64,000 nucleotides of DNA from contig NZ_JBDKWG010000146.1 in the NCBI RefSeq assembly GCF_040151475.1, positions 201,949-265,948 of the forward strand. The letters are read 5' to 3'. Within the stretch, counting starts at the first letter, position 1, and each line of letters opens with the position of its first letter. This stretch comes from CAXBNB01 sp040151475. GTDB lineage: Bacteria > Bacteroidota > Bacteroidia > Cytophagales > Cyclobacteriaceae. Below the pieces are notes generated by a model. That model did not search any database, was not told the origin of the DNA, and saw only the letters and a program-made list of their open reading frames with translations. This document shows, piece by piece, positions 8,519-17,706 of the stretch. A program made the translations under genes and the position numbers.

Positions 8519-8520
8519 TA

Positions 8521-9558
8521 ATGGATATAGGTAACTATAGAATTGACGAAAAAAGCCAAGTGTTTATTATTGCAGAACTTTCGGCCAATCATAATCAAAG
8601 TAAGGATGTAGCTATTAAAACAATACAAGCTGCTAAAGAAGCAGGAGCCGATGCGATTAAACTACAAACATATACTCCTGATACATTGACCCTTGATTGT
8701 CATAATGAATACTTTCAAATTGACCATGGAACATTGTGGGATGGAAAGACACTTTACGATCTATATCAAGAGGCTTATACTCCTTGGGAGTGGCATAAGG
8801 ATCTCTTTGAAGAAGCAGAAAGAATAGGTTTAATATGTTTTTCATCACCATTTGATAACACGGCTGTGGATTTGCTTGAAGACTTGAATGCTCCTGCCTA
8901 TAAAATAGCCTCATTTGAAATTCAAGATATTCCTTTAATTGAGTATGTTGCCTCGAAGGGGAAGCCAATAATATTAAGCACGGGAATTGCAACACTAGAC
9001 GATATAGATTTGGCAATTTCTACCTGTCGAAAAGTTGGAAACAACGACATCATTGTTTTGAAATGTACTTCATCATATCCTGCACCGATTTCATTAGCCA
9101 ATCTTAAGACGCTAAAGGATATTAGAGATAGGTTTAATGTTTTAATAGGTTTATCCGATCATACAATAGGGAATATAGTCCCTTCAGTAGCCACGGCTCT
9201 TGGTGCAAGAGTTATTGAAAAGCACTTTATTCTCGATAAAGTTATTGGAGGACCAGATGCAGGTTTTTCTTTGAATCCCAAAGAGTTTAAATCTATGGTT
9301 GAAGAAGTTCGCTCCGTTGAGAAGGTACTAGGTGAGGTCTCATATGAAATTTCTGAAAAAGTAGAGAAAAATAGAAAATTCGCAAGATCTCTATTTGTAG
9401 TAAAGGATGTCAAGAAAGGTGATAAATTCACATCAGAAAATGTTAGAAGTATTAGGCCAGGGTATGGGTTACACCCTAAATATTATGCTGAGGTAATAGG
9501 ATCAATTGCTCAAATGCAGATAGCAAGAGGTACACCATTAGCTAAGGAGATGTATTGA
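8521..9558 (+). CDS. pseI: Pseudaminic acid synthase (NeuB family)
   Basis: A 345-residue PEP-condensing enzyme that joins phosphoenolpyruvate to the free 2,4-diamino-trideoxy altrose. The TIM-barrel NeuB domain has AELSANHNQS near 19-28, AGADAIKLQTY near 41-51, FSSPFDNTAVDLLE, STGIATLDDI and KHFILDKVIGGPDAGFSL. A C-terminal SAF (antifreeze-like) domain covers about 290-345 (ARSLFVVKDVKKGDKFTSENVRS). It starts two bases after the formyltransferase stop. PseI is favoured over NeuB or LegI by the PseB/PseC partners. Confidence 0.92.
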   Translation: MDIGNYRIDEKSQVFIIAELSANHNQSKDVAIKTIQAAKEAGADAIKLQTYTPDTLTLDCHNEYFQIDHGTLWDGKTLYDLYQEAYTPWEWHKDLFEEAERIGLICFSSPFDNTAVDLLEDLNAPAYKIASFEIQDIPLIEYVASKGKPIILSTGIATLDDIDLAISTCRKVGNNDIIVLKCTSSYPAPISLANLKTLKDIRDRFNVLIGLSDHTIGNIVPSVATALGARVIEKHFILDKVIGGPDAGFSLNPKEFKSMVEEVRSVEKVLGEVSYEISEKVEKNRKFARSLFVVKDVKKGDKFTSENVRSIRPGYGLHPKYYAEVIGSIAQMQIARGTPLAKEMY

Positions 9559-9562
9559 TTTT

Positions 9563-10804
9563 ATGTTGCAACTAGCGAAATATATCTATCATTATTTCAG
9601 AGCTTTCTGGTACTTATTGTCCTTGCGTACTCCAAATTCTCAACGAAATAGGAAGGTGGTTTTAGTCATTAACCATTTCTTTGATCAGGATATCGCTGCT
9701 CTAAAAGCTGTAGAAGGGAACTCAAATTTATTTTTTCTTGTAATTAATCCTCAGCATCTTTTTGCTCCTATTATTTCAGCGTTTCCAATCGAGATTAAAA
9801 GAGCAGCAATACCCTATGATGACCTCAGTCAAAGGAATAACCGTCAAACAGCCAGTAAAATATCACAATTTATTTTAAAGTTTTTGTTGCGAAAAGTTGA
9901 AATAGATTTAATTCTAACGCCATCGGACTTATATTATTGGGTAAGAGAATTTATTTTGAAAGCTAAACTTGAGGGTATAAGAACCATAGTTTTGGATAAG
10001 GAAGGTATTATCTCACCACATTACTTTCATTATCATGCTTTGAAAATTAAAAGACTTTTCCCACCAATTTCTGATGGATTTATTGTTTGGTCCGAAAGAC
10101 AGAAATCATTCTGGGAAAATGTAGGAATTAGTAGCAGGGATATAAAAATTATAGGTCAACCAAGGTCTGATCTCTTATATCGCCTTTCTAAGAAAAGGCT
10201 TAATATATTTGACGATGATACAAAACCCTTAGTTTTATTTTTTACATACTTTGAAAATGCTTATATAACCCCTGAATTGGAAGAAGAAAAGGGACTTTCT
10301 TGGAGAGAACTAAGGAGTTCTTCGCATCGCCAAATTAAAATTTTAGCTAAGCAATACTCAGGTATAAATTTTATTGTTAAGTGTCACCCTCAACAATTAG
10401 ATATTGAGGATGTTGTATTATTTTTTAAAGAGCTTCAAAATGTTAGAATTTTGTCAGGAGCGGAATCATCTAATCAGTTGTTAATTAATGCTAGTTTAGT
10501 AATTGGATTCCAATCAACAGCACTTATTGAATCAATTGTTCTAAGAAAGCCTACGATTTACACTTTTTATACGGCAGATGTAGAAGAGTTTAAAGATGGG
10601 ATACTTCCGTTTCATAAATTTGAAGTTTTCGATGTTGTACATTCAGAATCTCAATTATTTGAAAGAGTTTCATATTATATTGAATCTGATTTTGAAAACA
10701 TTATGAATGAGGAATCAAGGGAAAAACTCCTCGAACTATACTTTCATAACCCGGACGGGAATACTGCCAAAAGAGTCATTTCCTACTTAGAGTCAATTAC
10801 TTAG
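9563..10804 (+). CDS. GT-B-like surface carbohydrate transferase, unassigned
   Basis: A 413-residue protein without clear membrane segments apart from a hydrophobic N-terminus. It shows IIGQPRSDLLYR (about 194-205), KCHPQQ (about 273-278) and a C-terminal nucleotide-sugar binding pattern ASLVIGFQSTALIESIVLRKPTIYTFY (about 311-337). These patterns occur in GT-B proteins of surface carbohydrate biosynthesis, including CDP-glycerol- and CMP-sugar-using types. It follows pseI by 4 bases, which makes it a candidate for transferring the CMP-activated nonulosonic acid. This role is inferred from position. Confidence 0.6.
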   Translation: MLQLAKYIYHYFRAFWYLLSLRTPNSQRNRKVVLVINHFFDQDIAALKAVEGNSNLFFLVINPQHLFAPIISAFPIEIKRAAIPYDDLSQRNNRQTASKISQFILKFLLRKVEIDLILTPSDLYYWVREFILKAKLEGIRTIVLDKEGIISPHYFHYHALKIKRLFPPISDGFIVWSERQKSFWENVGISSRDIKIIGQPRSDLLYRLSKKRLNIFDDDTKPLVLFFTYFENAYITPELEEEKGLSWRELRSSSHRQIKILAKQYSGINFIVKCHPQQLDIEDVVLFFKELQNVRILSGAESSNQLLINASLVIGFQSTALIESIVLRKPTIYTFYTADVEEFKDGILPFHKFEVFDVVHSESQLFERVSYYIESDFENIMNEESREKLLELYFHNPDGNTAKRVISYLESIT

Positions 10805-10805
10805 A

Positions 10806-12311
10806 GTGAGTTTAAGTAAAAAAATAGCCAAAAATACTGTTATTAGCGGAATTGATTTATCTGTTAGTATAGTGTTTGGATTTCTTGTTGTTCCAATATT
10901 ACTCGGGAGGTTGGGTGAAGAAGTGTTTGGTATTTATAGTCTTATTCTTGTCTTTTCAGTAGGGGGATTTCTTTCATTCTTTGATTTAGGACTTGAAGGC
11001 GCCCTGACTAAATACTTGGCTAAGTATGATGGGTTGAAAGATTACGATAATTTCACAAAATACTTTTGGAATGGACTGACGCTCTATTTAATAATTGGGT
11101 TAGCGATATTTCTAATACTATTTGTCACAATATATTTGATTGGGGTTTTTCCATTCAACATTCCATCAAATTTGATTGTCCTAACTAAAAATGTTCTGTT
11201 AATATATATATATCAGTTCCCATTTCAATTTCTATCACTTGGTTTTAGAGCGACCTTAACCTCAGTTCATAAATTTGGCGCTCTCAAGACAATTAATATG
11301 GTTTACATTCTATGTAATTTTTTATTGATTTATTTCCAGTTTAAGAGTGAACATGATTTTATTGAATACATATATTACTTCAATGCTATATTTGTTGTAA
11401 AATGTTTCTTTGAGTTTTTAGTATCAGTTAGAGTAATGCCATCGAATTTGAGGTTTAAAGTTTCATTTCAAAGGCCTATTCTAAAAGAACTTTATGGGTT
11501 TGCTAAATTTCTATTTCTTAGTAAGCTCGTCGGATTTATCTATAATTTCACTGATAAACTAATTATTAGTTTTTTTATGCCCATTGCGAATCTATCAAAG
11601 TTCAATATCTTAGTTAAGATGCCAAATTTGATATCATCTATTAGTTCGGTACTTAACTCGACTATAATCTCAGTTACATCAAATTTGTCTGCATCTAATA
11701 ACGATAAGGCACTAAAATCACTTTTTATAAAGGGGACAAATTTTAAAATGATAATTATTATTCCGATCGTAATTGTTTCGGCATTGGTTTCAGATCAATT
11801 TATAGAACTTTGGGTAGGAAAAGAGTACAGTGATCTCGCTTTTCTTTCTGTAATACTATTGATTCAGTTTGCTTTTAGTCAATTTACATCCTTAGGTTCT
11901 ACTATGATGGTAGGTAGCGGATTTGTCAAGGAGGTATTGCCATATTCAATTTTTGGAAGCATAGTCAATATTGTAATTAGTTTGTCTTTTTTATCAAAGC
12001 TGGGATTGTTAAGTCTTGTATTAGGAACTACTATCTCACATGCAATTATTTTTATGCCTTATACACTAAAAATGATGAGCCTGTATCAGATTCCTAAAAA
12101 AGTATTTTGGCTAGAAATCAGGAAAACATTGCTATCATTTGTTCTATTTATTGGAGTTTGCGTTCCAATTAGGAAATTTTTTGATCCATCAAATTTTTTG
12201 ATGCTTGGCATTGAGATGTTGTTGATGCTGTCTCTTTATTTCTTGATGGCATTATTGTTTGTCCTTGGGGAAGAGGATAAAAAACGCTTAAGGAGGATCA
12301 TCAAAATTTAA
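10806..12311 (+). CDS. wzx: Wzx-type polysaccharide flippase
   Basis: A 501-residue polytopic membrane protein of the MATE/MVF/Wzx group that moves undecaprenyl-linked repeat units across the inner membrane. The N-terminus (KKIAKNTVISGIDLSVSIVFGFLVVPILLGRLGEEVFGIYSL) is the typical first two helices, followed by a further 10 or so hydrophobic helices to the end. The start is GTG 10806, one base after the previous stop. The gene is strongly AT-rich, as usual for wzx. The substrate is unknown. Confidence 0.85.
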   Translation: MSLSKKIAKNTVISGIDLSVSIVFGFLVVPILLGRLGEEVFGIYSLILVFSVGGFLSFFDLGLEGALTKYLAKYDGLKDYDNFTKYFWNGLTLYLIIGLAIFLILFVTIYLIGVFPFNIPSNLIVLTKNVLLIYIYQFPFQFLSLGFRATLTSVHKFGALKTINMVYILCNFLLIYFQFKSEHDFIEYIYYFNAIFVVKCFFEFLVSVRVMPSNLRFKVSFQRPILKELYGFAKFLFLSKLVGFIYNFTDKLIISFFMPIANLSKFNILVKMPNLISSISSVLNSTIISVTSNLSASNNDKALKSLFIKGTNFKMIIIIPIVIVSALVSDQFIELWVGKEYSDLAFLSVILLIQFAFSQFTSLGSTMMVGSGFVKEVLPYSIFGSIVNIVISLSFLSKLGLLSLVLGTTISHAIIFMPYTLKMMSLYQIPKKVFWLEIRKTLLSFVLFIGVCVPIRKFFDPSNFLMLGIEMLLMLSLYFLMALLFVLGEEDKKRLRRIIKI

Positions 12312-12318
12312 CAATGAG

Positions 12319-13644
12319 ATGTCTCATATTGTAATTTTAAACACGCTAATGATAGCGTTATATGCCCTTTACCTGATAAGGATTGTGAGTAAGTTAAGAG
12401 CTCATGTTTTCCCGTTATTGTACCTCATAATTATTTCATCATGGATTCTTTCCTCGGTTTATGCACTAGATTTTGGAGGGACCTATATATTCGAATTAAG
12501 AATTACCTCATTTGAATCATTAGCTACGAGTGCTTTGGTTCTGTGTAATATTGTGTTTTTTGAAGGGGTATTCTCCTATTTGGTTAAGAAAAATTACTAC
12601 TTGACTCCTGAAGTGAAGAAACCACTTATTCTCCCAAAGCATCTACAACTATTGGGATACATTACCAATATTCTCATATTGGTAATGTATGGTTCATTTT
12701 TCTTTACAGGAGTACCACTTCTTTCTGGGATGGATCGAGCATCTTATTGGAATATGATTTCTGGTGTTCCAATTATCAATTTTGTTTTAGGAAACTATTT
12801 ATTAATATCATTTTTAGTAGGCCTTAAATACGCATATATGAAGAAACTTGGAAAAGACGTTCGTTGGTCTATTTTTCAGTTGATTTCAATTATTTTATTT
12901 TTCATATTAGCTGGAAATAAGTTCTCAGCATTGTTCAGTATCATAACTAACTTTCTTGTTTCTCCTACTTTTTTGGGGGTGTTTGATACGATTTCATTTA
13001 AAAGACTCCTCAAAATTGGCTTTGCGATAATTGGTTTTTTTTTAATTACAATTCTAATTCAAAGCAATACTTATGGATTGTCTAGTGAGGCATATGGAGA
13101 GTATAAGATTTTTTCTTACCTCTTTCAGCGAGTTTTTGTTTTGCAAGGAGAGATTTGGTGGAAAACTTTTCAAGATGTAATAATGGAAGGAAATTTTAAC
13201 GGTAGTCACTTTCAAGAAGAATTAAATGCTATTTTATTCAATAATCTAGAGCCATACACTGGCTTAAAATATTTAATGGTTGAGGCGGCAAATGGAGATT
13301 TCATTTATGAAATTTTGGAAGGAAATTATCTATATACAGGTGCCTTCCCAGCTATAATAATAGCGACATTTTCAAAAATTTTAGTTTTTCCAGTTCTTTT
13401 TGCTTTAGGTAGGTTCTTAGCTATTCTTCTTCTAACTTTTAAAGAATTACATTATAAGAGAAGTTTTTTACGCATATACCTTATTTATGTATTATATAGT
13501 ACGTGTTTGTCTATGATTTTAGGAGGCACTTTCGGAAATTTTTTTATGATGACTAACTTATTAAGAGTTTTGATGCTTATGGGAATAGCACTTTTGATTT
13601 ACGATGGGTACAAAAAAATAAATTCACAAACCGACTTTCAATAA
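12319..13644 (+). CDS. wzy: Wzy-type oligosaccharide repeat unit polymerase
   Basis: A 441-residue protein with roughly 10-12 hydrophobic helices spread over the whole length and a large periplasmic loop (about 260-340). There is no conserved enzymatic motif, as usual for Wzy. Assignment rests on topology, on the position directly after wzx and on the AT-rich divergent sequence. It overlaps the next gene by one base. An O-antigen ligase is the alternative. Confidence 0.7.
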   Translation: MSHIVILNTLMIALYALYLIRIVSKLRAHVFPLLYLIIISSWILSSVYALDFGGTYIFELRITSFESLATSALVLCNIVFFEGVFSYLVKKNYYLTPEVKKPLILPKHLQLLGYITNILILVMYGSFFFTGVPLLSGMDRASYWNMISGVPIINFVLGNYLLISFLVGLKYAYMKKLGKDVRWSIFQLISIILFFILAGNKFSALFSIITNFLVSPTFLGVFDTISFKRLLKIGFAIIGFFLITILIQSNTYGLSSEAYGEYKIFSYLFQRVFVLQGEIWWKTFQDVIMEGNFNGSHFQEELNAILFNNLEPYTGLKYLMVEAANGDFIYEILEGNYLYTGAFPAIIIATFSKILVFPVLFALGRFLAILLLTFKELHYKRSFLRIYLIYVLYSTCLSMILGGTFGNFFMMTNLLRVLMLMGIALLIYDGYKKINSQTDFQ

Positions 13645-15038
13645 TGGCAGGCAAGAATATTTTATTTATTTCAATTTTTGATTTGACGAAGGTCTTTGAC
13701 GCCATTAGCAAAAAGCTACCTGCCTCGAATAAATATTTCTGGATAACAACGAATGAACTTTGGACTAACTATCTACTTGATCAAGGAACAGAAAGAGATA
13801 AGATACTTCAATTGATTTACAAAAAGTCTGATTTTCTGACTGACGATGAAAAGAGTGAATTATTGAAAGAACTCATTAAAAATGAAAAAGAAGCTGATTT
13901 AAATATTTTTCAAAGTATAATAATGGATAGATTCTTGATGTTTTCTAACATGGAAAATATCGAAGATTATGTTTTTCTCTATTATAGAGAGATATCAAAA
14001 TTTCTACTAAAACATAAAATAGATATTGTATTTGGAGAGCCTACTAATTTTAATGAACTGCTAATATACATAGTAACCAAAGGACATAACATTGATTTTA
14101 TTGCGCCAAATCATATGAGATATCCTAGTGACAGAGTTGTCTTTACAAAAGGGTATTTAAAATCGGAACTTGTCAAACTGAATAATAGTCAGGATCGTGA
14201 ACTAGGTAAGCAGTATTTTGAGCAGTTCAAAAGTGAAAGGGAACTTCCATCTTACTTTACAATAAATAATAAGCAGAGAGTTTTTGATATACTAAGAATT
14301 ACCAATTCCATTATGCAAAGAATTGGACAGTATAGAAAAGGTTCAGTTAATCATCTTACACATCATCCATTAAAAGAAAGAATCTCATATAACCTTAGAA
14401 AGGTTATCAACTCATTCATCCTCAGAAAAATACAAACTTATAAGCAACTGAATGTTATAAATAAGAAAATTGCTTTTTATGGGATTCATGTGCAACCAGA
14501 AAATTCAATAGATGTCATAGCCTCTTTTTTTAGCGATCAGGTTAAGCTTATCAAAGATATAAGACGATCTTTGCCTTTTGATTTCACATTGATAGTAAAG
14601 GAGCATCCCAATAAACTAGGTTCAAAGCCACTTATGTTTTATTCGGAAATAAGAAGAATTCCTGGTGTGGAAATAATCCATCCCCTTACAAATGCATTTG
14701 AGATTATGGAAATGGCTAGTTTAGTGTTTACTGTTTCGGGGACAACAGCGTATGAGGCTGGCTTACTAGGAAAACCTGCTATTATGTTTTCTCCGCTATT
14801 TTTTAATGGTCTGTCAACAATTTCATATTGTAATAATATCTCAGAATTAAGTGACTTGGTTAAAAAATCCATTAATCGAGATCAGGATCAGAAAAATGAT
14901 GAAGAAGTAATGGCGGATCTATTTGAAAATTCAAACAGTGGTTACTGGACGGATCCATACACTGATGAAAAAGTTTTAGACGATAAAAATATTGAAAAAC
15001 TTGCTGTTGCATTTGATAGAGTTATTTCAAAATGTTGA
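13644..15038 (+). CDS. KpsC/KpsS-related capsule transferase-like protein
   Basis: A 464-residue soluble GT-B-like protein. The C-terminal half contains YGIHVQPENSID (about 279-290), a DQVKLIKDIRRSLP helix, LIVKEHPNKLG (about 315-325) and FTVSGTTAYEAGLLGKPAIMF (about 363-383), which match the capsule polysaccharide synthesis/Kdo transferase-type signature. The N-terminal half is not recognised. Together with the gene at 9563 it is one of two possible transferases for a CMP-activated acidic sugar. It overlaps wzy by one base and the acetyltransferase by seven. Confidence 0.65.
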   Translation: MAGKNILFISIFDLTKVFDAISKKLPASNKYFWITTNELWTNYLLDQGTERDKILQLIYKKSDFLTDDEKSELLKELIKNEKEADLNIFQSIIMDRFLMFSNMENIEDYVFLYYREISKFLLKHKIDIVFGEPTNFNELLIYIVTKGHNIDFIAPNHMRYPSDRVVFTKGYLKSELVKLNNSQDRELGKQYFEQFKSERELPSYFTINNKQRVFDILRITNSIMQRIGQYRKGSVNHLTHHPLKERISYNLRKVINSFILRKIQTYKQLNVINKKIAFYGIHVQPENSIDVIASFFSDQVKLIKDIRRSLPFDFTLIVKEHPNKLGSKPLMFYSEIRRIPGVEIIHPLTNAFEIMEMASLVFTVSGTTAYEAGLLGKPAIMFSPLFFNGLSTISYCNNISELSDLVKKSINRDQDQKNDEEVMADLFENSNSGYWTDPYTDEKVLDDKNIEKLAVAFDRVISKC

Positions 15039-15538
15039 AGTATTTATTCCAAGACTTGCCTAGAAATAGAGGTAATCCTAAGTTTATTTGTATTCTAGCG
15101 TTTTTTCGTTTCGTGCATTTTTTCGCAAAAAAGAAACAGAGTATTTGTTGGTATTTGGGCATTCCATTTATGATAGTATATCGCATCTTGGTTGAAGATT
15201 TTTTGTGTATCGAACTTAGGGCATCAACAAAGGTCGGCATAGGATTAAAAATCGATCATGGATTCGCTCTAGTTATTAATAGCCATGCTGTTATAGGTAA
15301 TAACGTTCATTTGAGACATTCTACAACTATTGGTTGCAAAATGAACGGAGATGGAAGTCAAGGATCAAGTCCAGTGATAGGGAATAATGTTGAAGTTGGA
15401 GCGAATGTTGTAATCCTAGGTGATATAAGCATTGGTGATAACTCTAAAATCGCTGCTGGTAGTGTAGTGATTTCTGATGTTACTCCAAACTCAATAGTTG
15501 CTGGCAACCCTGCTAAAGTAATTCGTCAGATCATGTAG
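15032..15538 (+). CDS. Serine-acetyltransferase-like hexapeptide O-acetyltransferase
   Basis: A 168-residue left-handed beta-helix acyltransferase. Hexapeptide repeats run from about residue 66 to 160 (VGIGLKIDHGFALVINSHAVIGNNVHLRHSTTIG, then VIGNNVEVGANVVILGDISIGDNSKIAAGSVV), and the C-terminus VAGNPAKVIR is typical. Hydrophobic helices at about 20-60 may associate with the membrane. In this context it more likely acetylates the polysaccharide (WcaB-like) than makes O-acetylserine. The start overlaps the preceding gene by 7 bases. Confidence 0.8.
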   Translation: MLKYLFQDLPRNRGNPKFICILAFFRFVHFFAKKKQSICWYLGIPFMIVYRILVEDFLCIELRASTKVGIGLKIDHGFALVINSHAVIGNNVHLRHSTTIGCKMNGDGSQGSSPVIGNNVEVGANVVILGDISIGDNSKIAAGSVVISDVTPNSIVAGNPAKVIRQIM

Positions 15539-15550
15539 TATCAATGCGTT

Positions 15551-16765
15551 ATGAATACTAAAACCATCATCTTAGTTAATGATTTCGCTTATGTAAATGG
15601 CGGCGCTAGTGAGGTAGCAATCACCTCAGCAATAGCTCTTTCAAAGAAAAATTATAGAGTAATTTTCTTTTCTGCTGTTGGGCCAATTGAAGAAGGGTTA
15701 AAAAATAGCAATGTTGAAGTTATCTGTTTAGGTCAAAAATCGATAGCAGATGCTAGAATCAGCTCAGCTCTAGTTCAGGGAATTTGGAATTTCAAAGCAA
15801 GAAAAAATTTTAAAAAACTGCTTAAATCGGTTGATAACCAAAGTTGCATTATTCATATTCATGGTTGGACTAAAGCCCTATCTTCATCATTTGCTTCCTT
15901 AATCAAGAAAATGGGCTTTAAAAGTATTCTTACTCTTCATGATTACTTTACTGTTTGTCCGAATGGAGCTTTTTACAACTATAAAAAAAATGAGATATGT
16001 AAATTAAAACCAATGTCTTACAGTTGTATAACTTGTAATTGTGATAAACAGTCATTTTATCACAAAACTTGGAGAGTGCTCAGACAGTTTGTGCAATCAA
16101 GTATTTCAGGTATCCCTCGGAAAATGAGCACATTTATAAAAGTATCTGATTTTAGCTTTAGAATCCTTTCTGAACATCAGCAATTCCGAAATGTTTATTC
16201 AGTCAAAAATCCAATAAACATGATTTTTGACAAACCTGTCGATGTAGCAAAGAATAAGCTCTATGTTACCGTGGGTACGATTGATTTTCAAAAGGGACCA
16301 CTTCTTTTCGCGGAGGCGACCGAAAAAGCTAATGTACAAGCTATGATTATTGGATCGGGACCATTAAGTGATCGGGTACAAAATAATTTTAGTTCAGTCA
16401 GTATTACTGGATGGTTAACAAGGCCAGATGTTGTGAGCAGATTAAAAGAGGCAAGGGTGCTAATATTTCCGTCGGTTTGGTATGAAACTTTGGGCCTTGT
16501 TGTTCTAGAAGCAGCAGCTTTTGGTATACCATCAATTGTTGCGGATACTAGCGCAGCTCGTGAATTAATTGAAGACGGGGTTACTGGGCTTCTTTTTAAA
16601 AGTGGAGATGTCAATGACTTAGAAGAGAAAATAAGTATCTTGAAATCAGATGATTTAGTAAGACAGCTAGGAGAGAAAGCTCATAGTAGATATTGGAGCG
16701 ACCCTCAAACAAAAGAGTCACACATAGTGGCGCTTCATAAATTGTTTAATCATTTAGAAAGCTGA
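15551..16765 (+). CDS. Glycosyltransferase family 4
   Basis: A 404-residue GT-B retaining transferase. The N-terminal domain has NDFAYVNGGASEVAI (10-24) and LTLHDYFTVCPNGAFYNY (about 129-146), followed by a cysteine cluster (CKLKPMSYSCITCNCD) that may bind a metal or form a loop seen in many GT4 enzymes. The C-terminal domain has VGTIDFQKGP and the E-x7-E motif in ETLGLVVLEAAAFGIPSIVAD (about 317-337). Donor and acceptor are unknown. It overlaps the next gene by one base. Confidence 0.85.
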   Translation: MNTKTIILVNDFAYVNGGASEVAITSAIALSKKNYRVIFFSAVGPIEEGLKNSNVEVICLGQKSIADARISSALVQGIWNFKARKNFKKLLKSVDNQSCIIHIHGWTKALSSSFASLIKKMGFKSILTLHDYFTVCPNGAFYNYKKNEICKLKPMSYSCITCNCDKQSFYHKTWRVLRQFVQSSISGIPRKMSTFIKVSDFSFRILSEHQQFRNVYSVKNPINMIFDKPVDVAKNKLYVTVGTIDFQKGPLLFAEATEKANVQAMIIGSGPLSDRVQNNFSSVSITGWLTRPDVVSRLKEARVLIFPSVWYETLGLVVLEAAAFGIPSIVADTSAARELIEDGVTGLLFKSGDVNDLEEKISILKSDDLVRQLGEKAHSRYWSDPQTKESHIVALHKLFNHLES

Positions 16766-17706
16766 TGAAACCGAGAAATCCCAATGAAGATGGAAGGAGG
16801 ATAGGGTTAATCTGTCCAACATATAATGCTGGTAATATGTGGAGAGAATGGATTTCTGCGGTTAAATCTCAATCGGAGAAGATCAAAGTTTTGGTAATTG
16901 ATTCGGGTTCTTCGGATAAAACTGTTGAACTGGCAAATGAATCTGGATTTGATGTTTTATCTATTCCTAATCATAAATTCAATCATGGTGCTACTAGAAA
17001 CTTAGGTGCAAATTATTTTGGTAATAGTGTTGAAATATTAATCTACCTAACTCAGGATGCAATTCTTGCTTCTAAAGATTCTGTCTTAGCTATTGTCAAA
17101 GCCCTCAATAATTCAAATATAGGAGCTGTTTGCGGGAGACAGTTACCTAGAATAAATGCTACCTCTATAGAGGCGCATGCGAGAATATTTAATTACTCTA
17201 GCTCTTCGTCTGTTAAATCTAAGGCGGATTCTGATGCTATCGGAATAAAGGTAGCCTTTATGTCGAATTCTTTTGCGGCATATAGTAAAGAGGTATTCGA
17301 CTGCTGTGGCAAATTTCCAGAGGATACCATCTTTGGTGAAGATATGTACCTAGCAGCCAGAATGATTTTGGATGGGTGGAAAGTAGCTTATTCTGCCGAT
17401 GCTTGCGTATATCACTCGCATAGCTATACGATTCAGGAAGAATTCAGACGATATTTTGATGTAGGAGTATTCCAGAAGCGCGAAAGTTGGATTCAATTTG
17501 AATTTGGCTCAGTAGGCAATGAAGGCTTTAGATATATAAAGTCTGAGTTAAAATACTTAATTAGAACAGGTAAGTTTTATTTAATTCCTGAATCTTTTCT
17601 TAGAACAATTATTAAAATTACAGCCTATAAATTAGGAAGACTTGAAAAAATAATTCCTCAAACTATGAAAATGAAGCTTAGTATGAATAAAGGTTATTGG
17701 AAATGA
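16765..17706 (+). CDS. Glycosyltransferase family 2, rhamnosyltransferase-like
   Basis: A 313-residue GT-A inverting transferase. CPTYNAGNMWREWISAV (13-29), VIDSGSSDKTVELA (about 46-59), HKFNHGATRNLGA (about 71-83) and LTQDAI (the DxD-equivalent) are features of the RfbF/rhamnosyltransferase type, with GEDMYLAARMILDGWKVAY near 193-211. The 3' end overlaps the following SDR gene by 4 bases. A dTDP-rhamnose donor is plausible because RmlA and RmlC are coded at 39 kb, but it is not shown. Confidence 0.8.
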   Translation: MKPRNPNEDGRRIGLICPTYNAGNMWREWISAVKSQSEKIKVLVIDSGSSDKTVELANESGFDVLSIPNHKFNHGATRNLGANYFGNSVEILIYLTQDAILASKDSVLAIVKALNNSNIGAVCGRQLPRINATSIEAHARIFNYSSSSSVKSKADSDAIGIKVAFMSNSFAAYSKEVFDCCGKFPEDTIFGEDMYLAARMILDGWKVAYSADACVYHSHSYTIQEEFRRYFDVGVFQKRESWIQFEFGSVGNEGFRYIKSELKYLIRTGKFYLIPESFLRTIIKITAYKLGRLEKIIPQTMKMKLSMNKGYWK

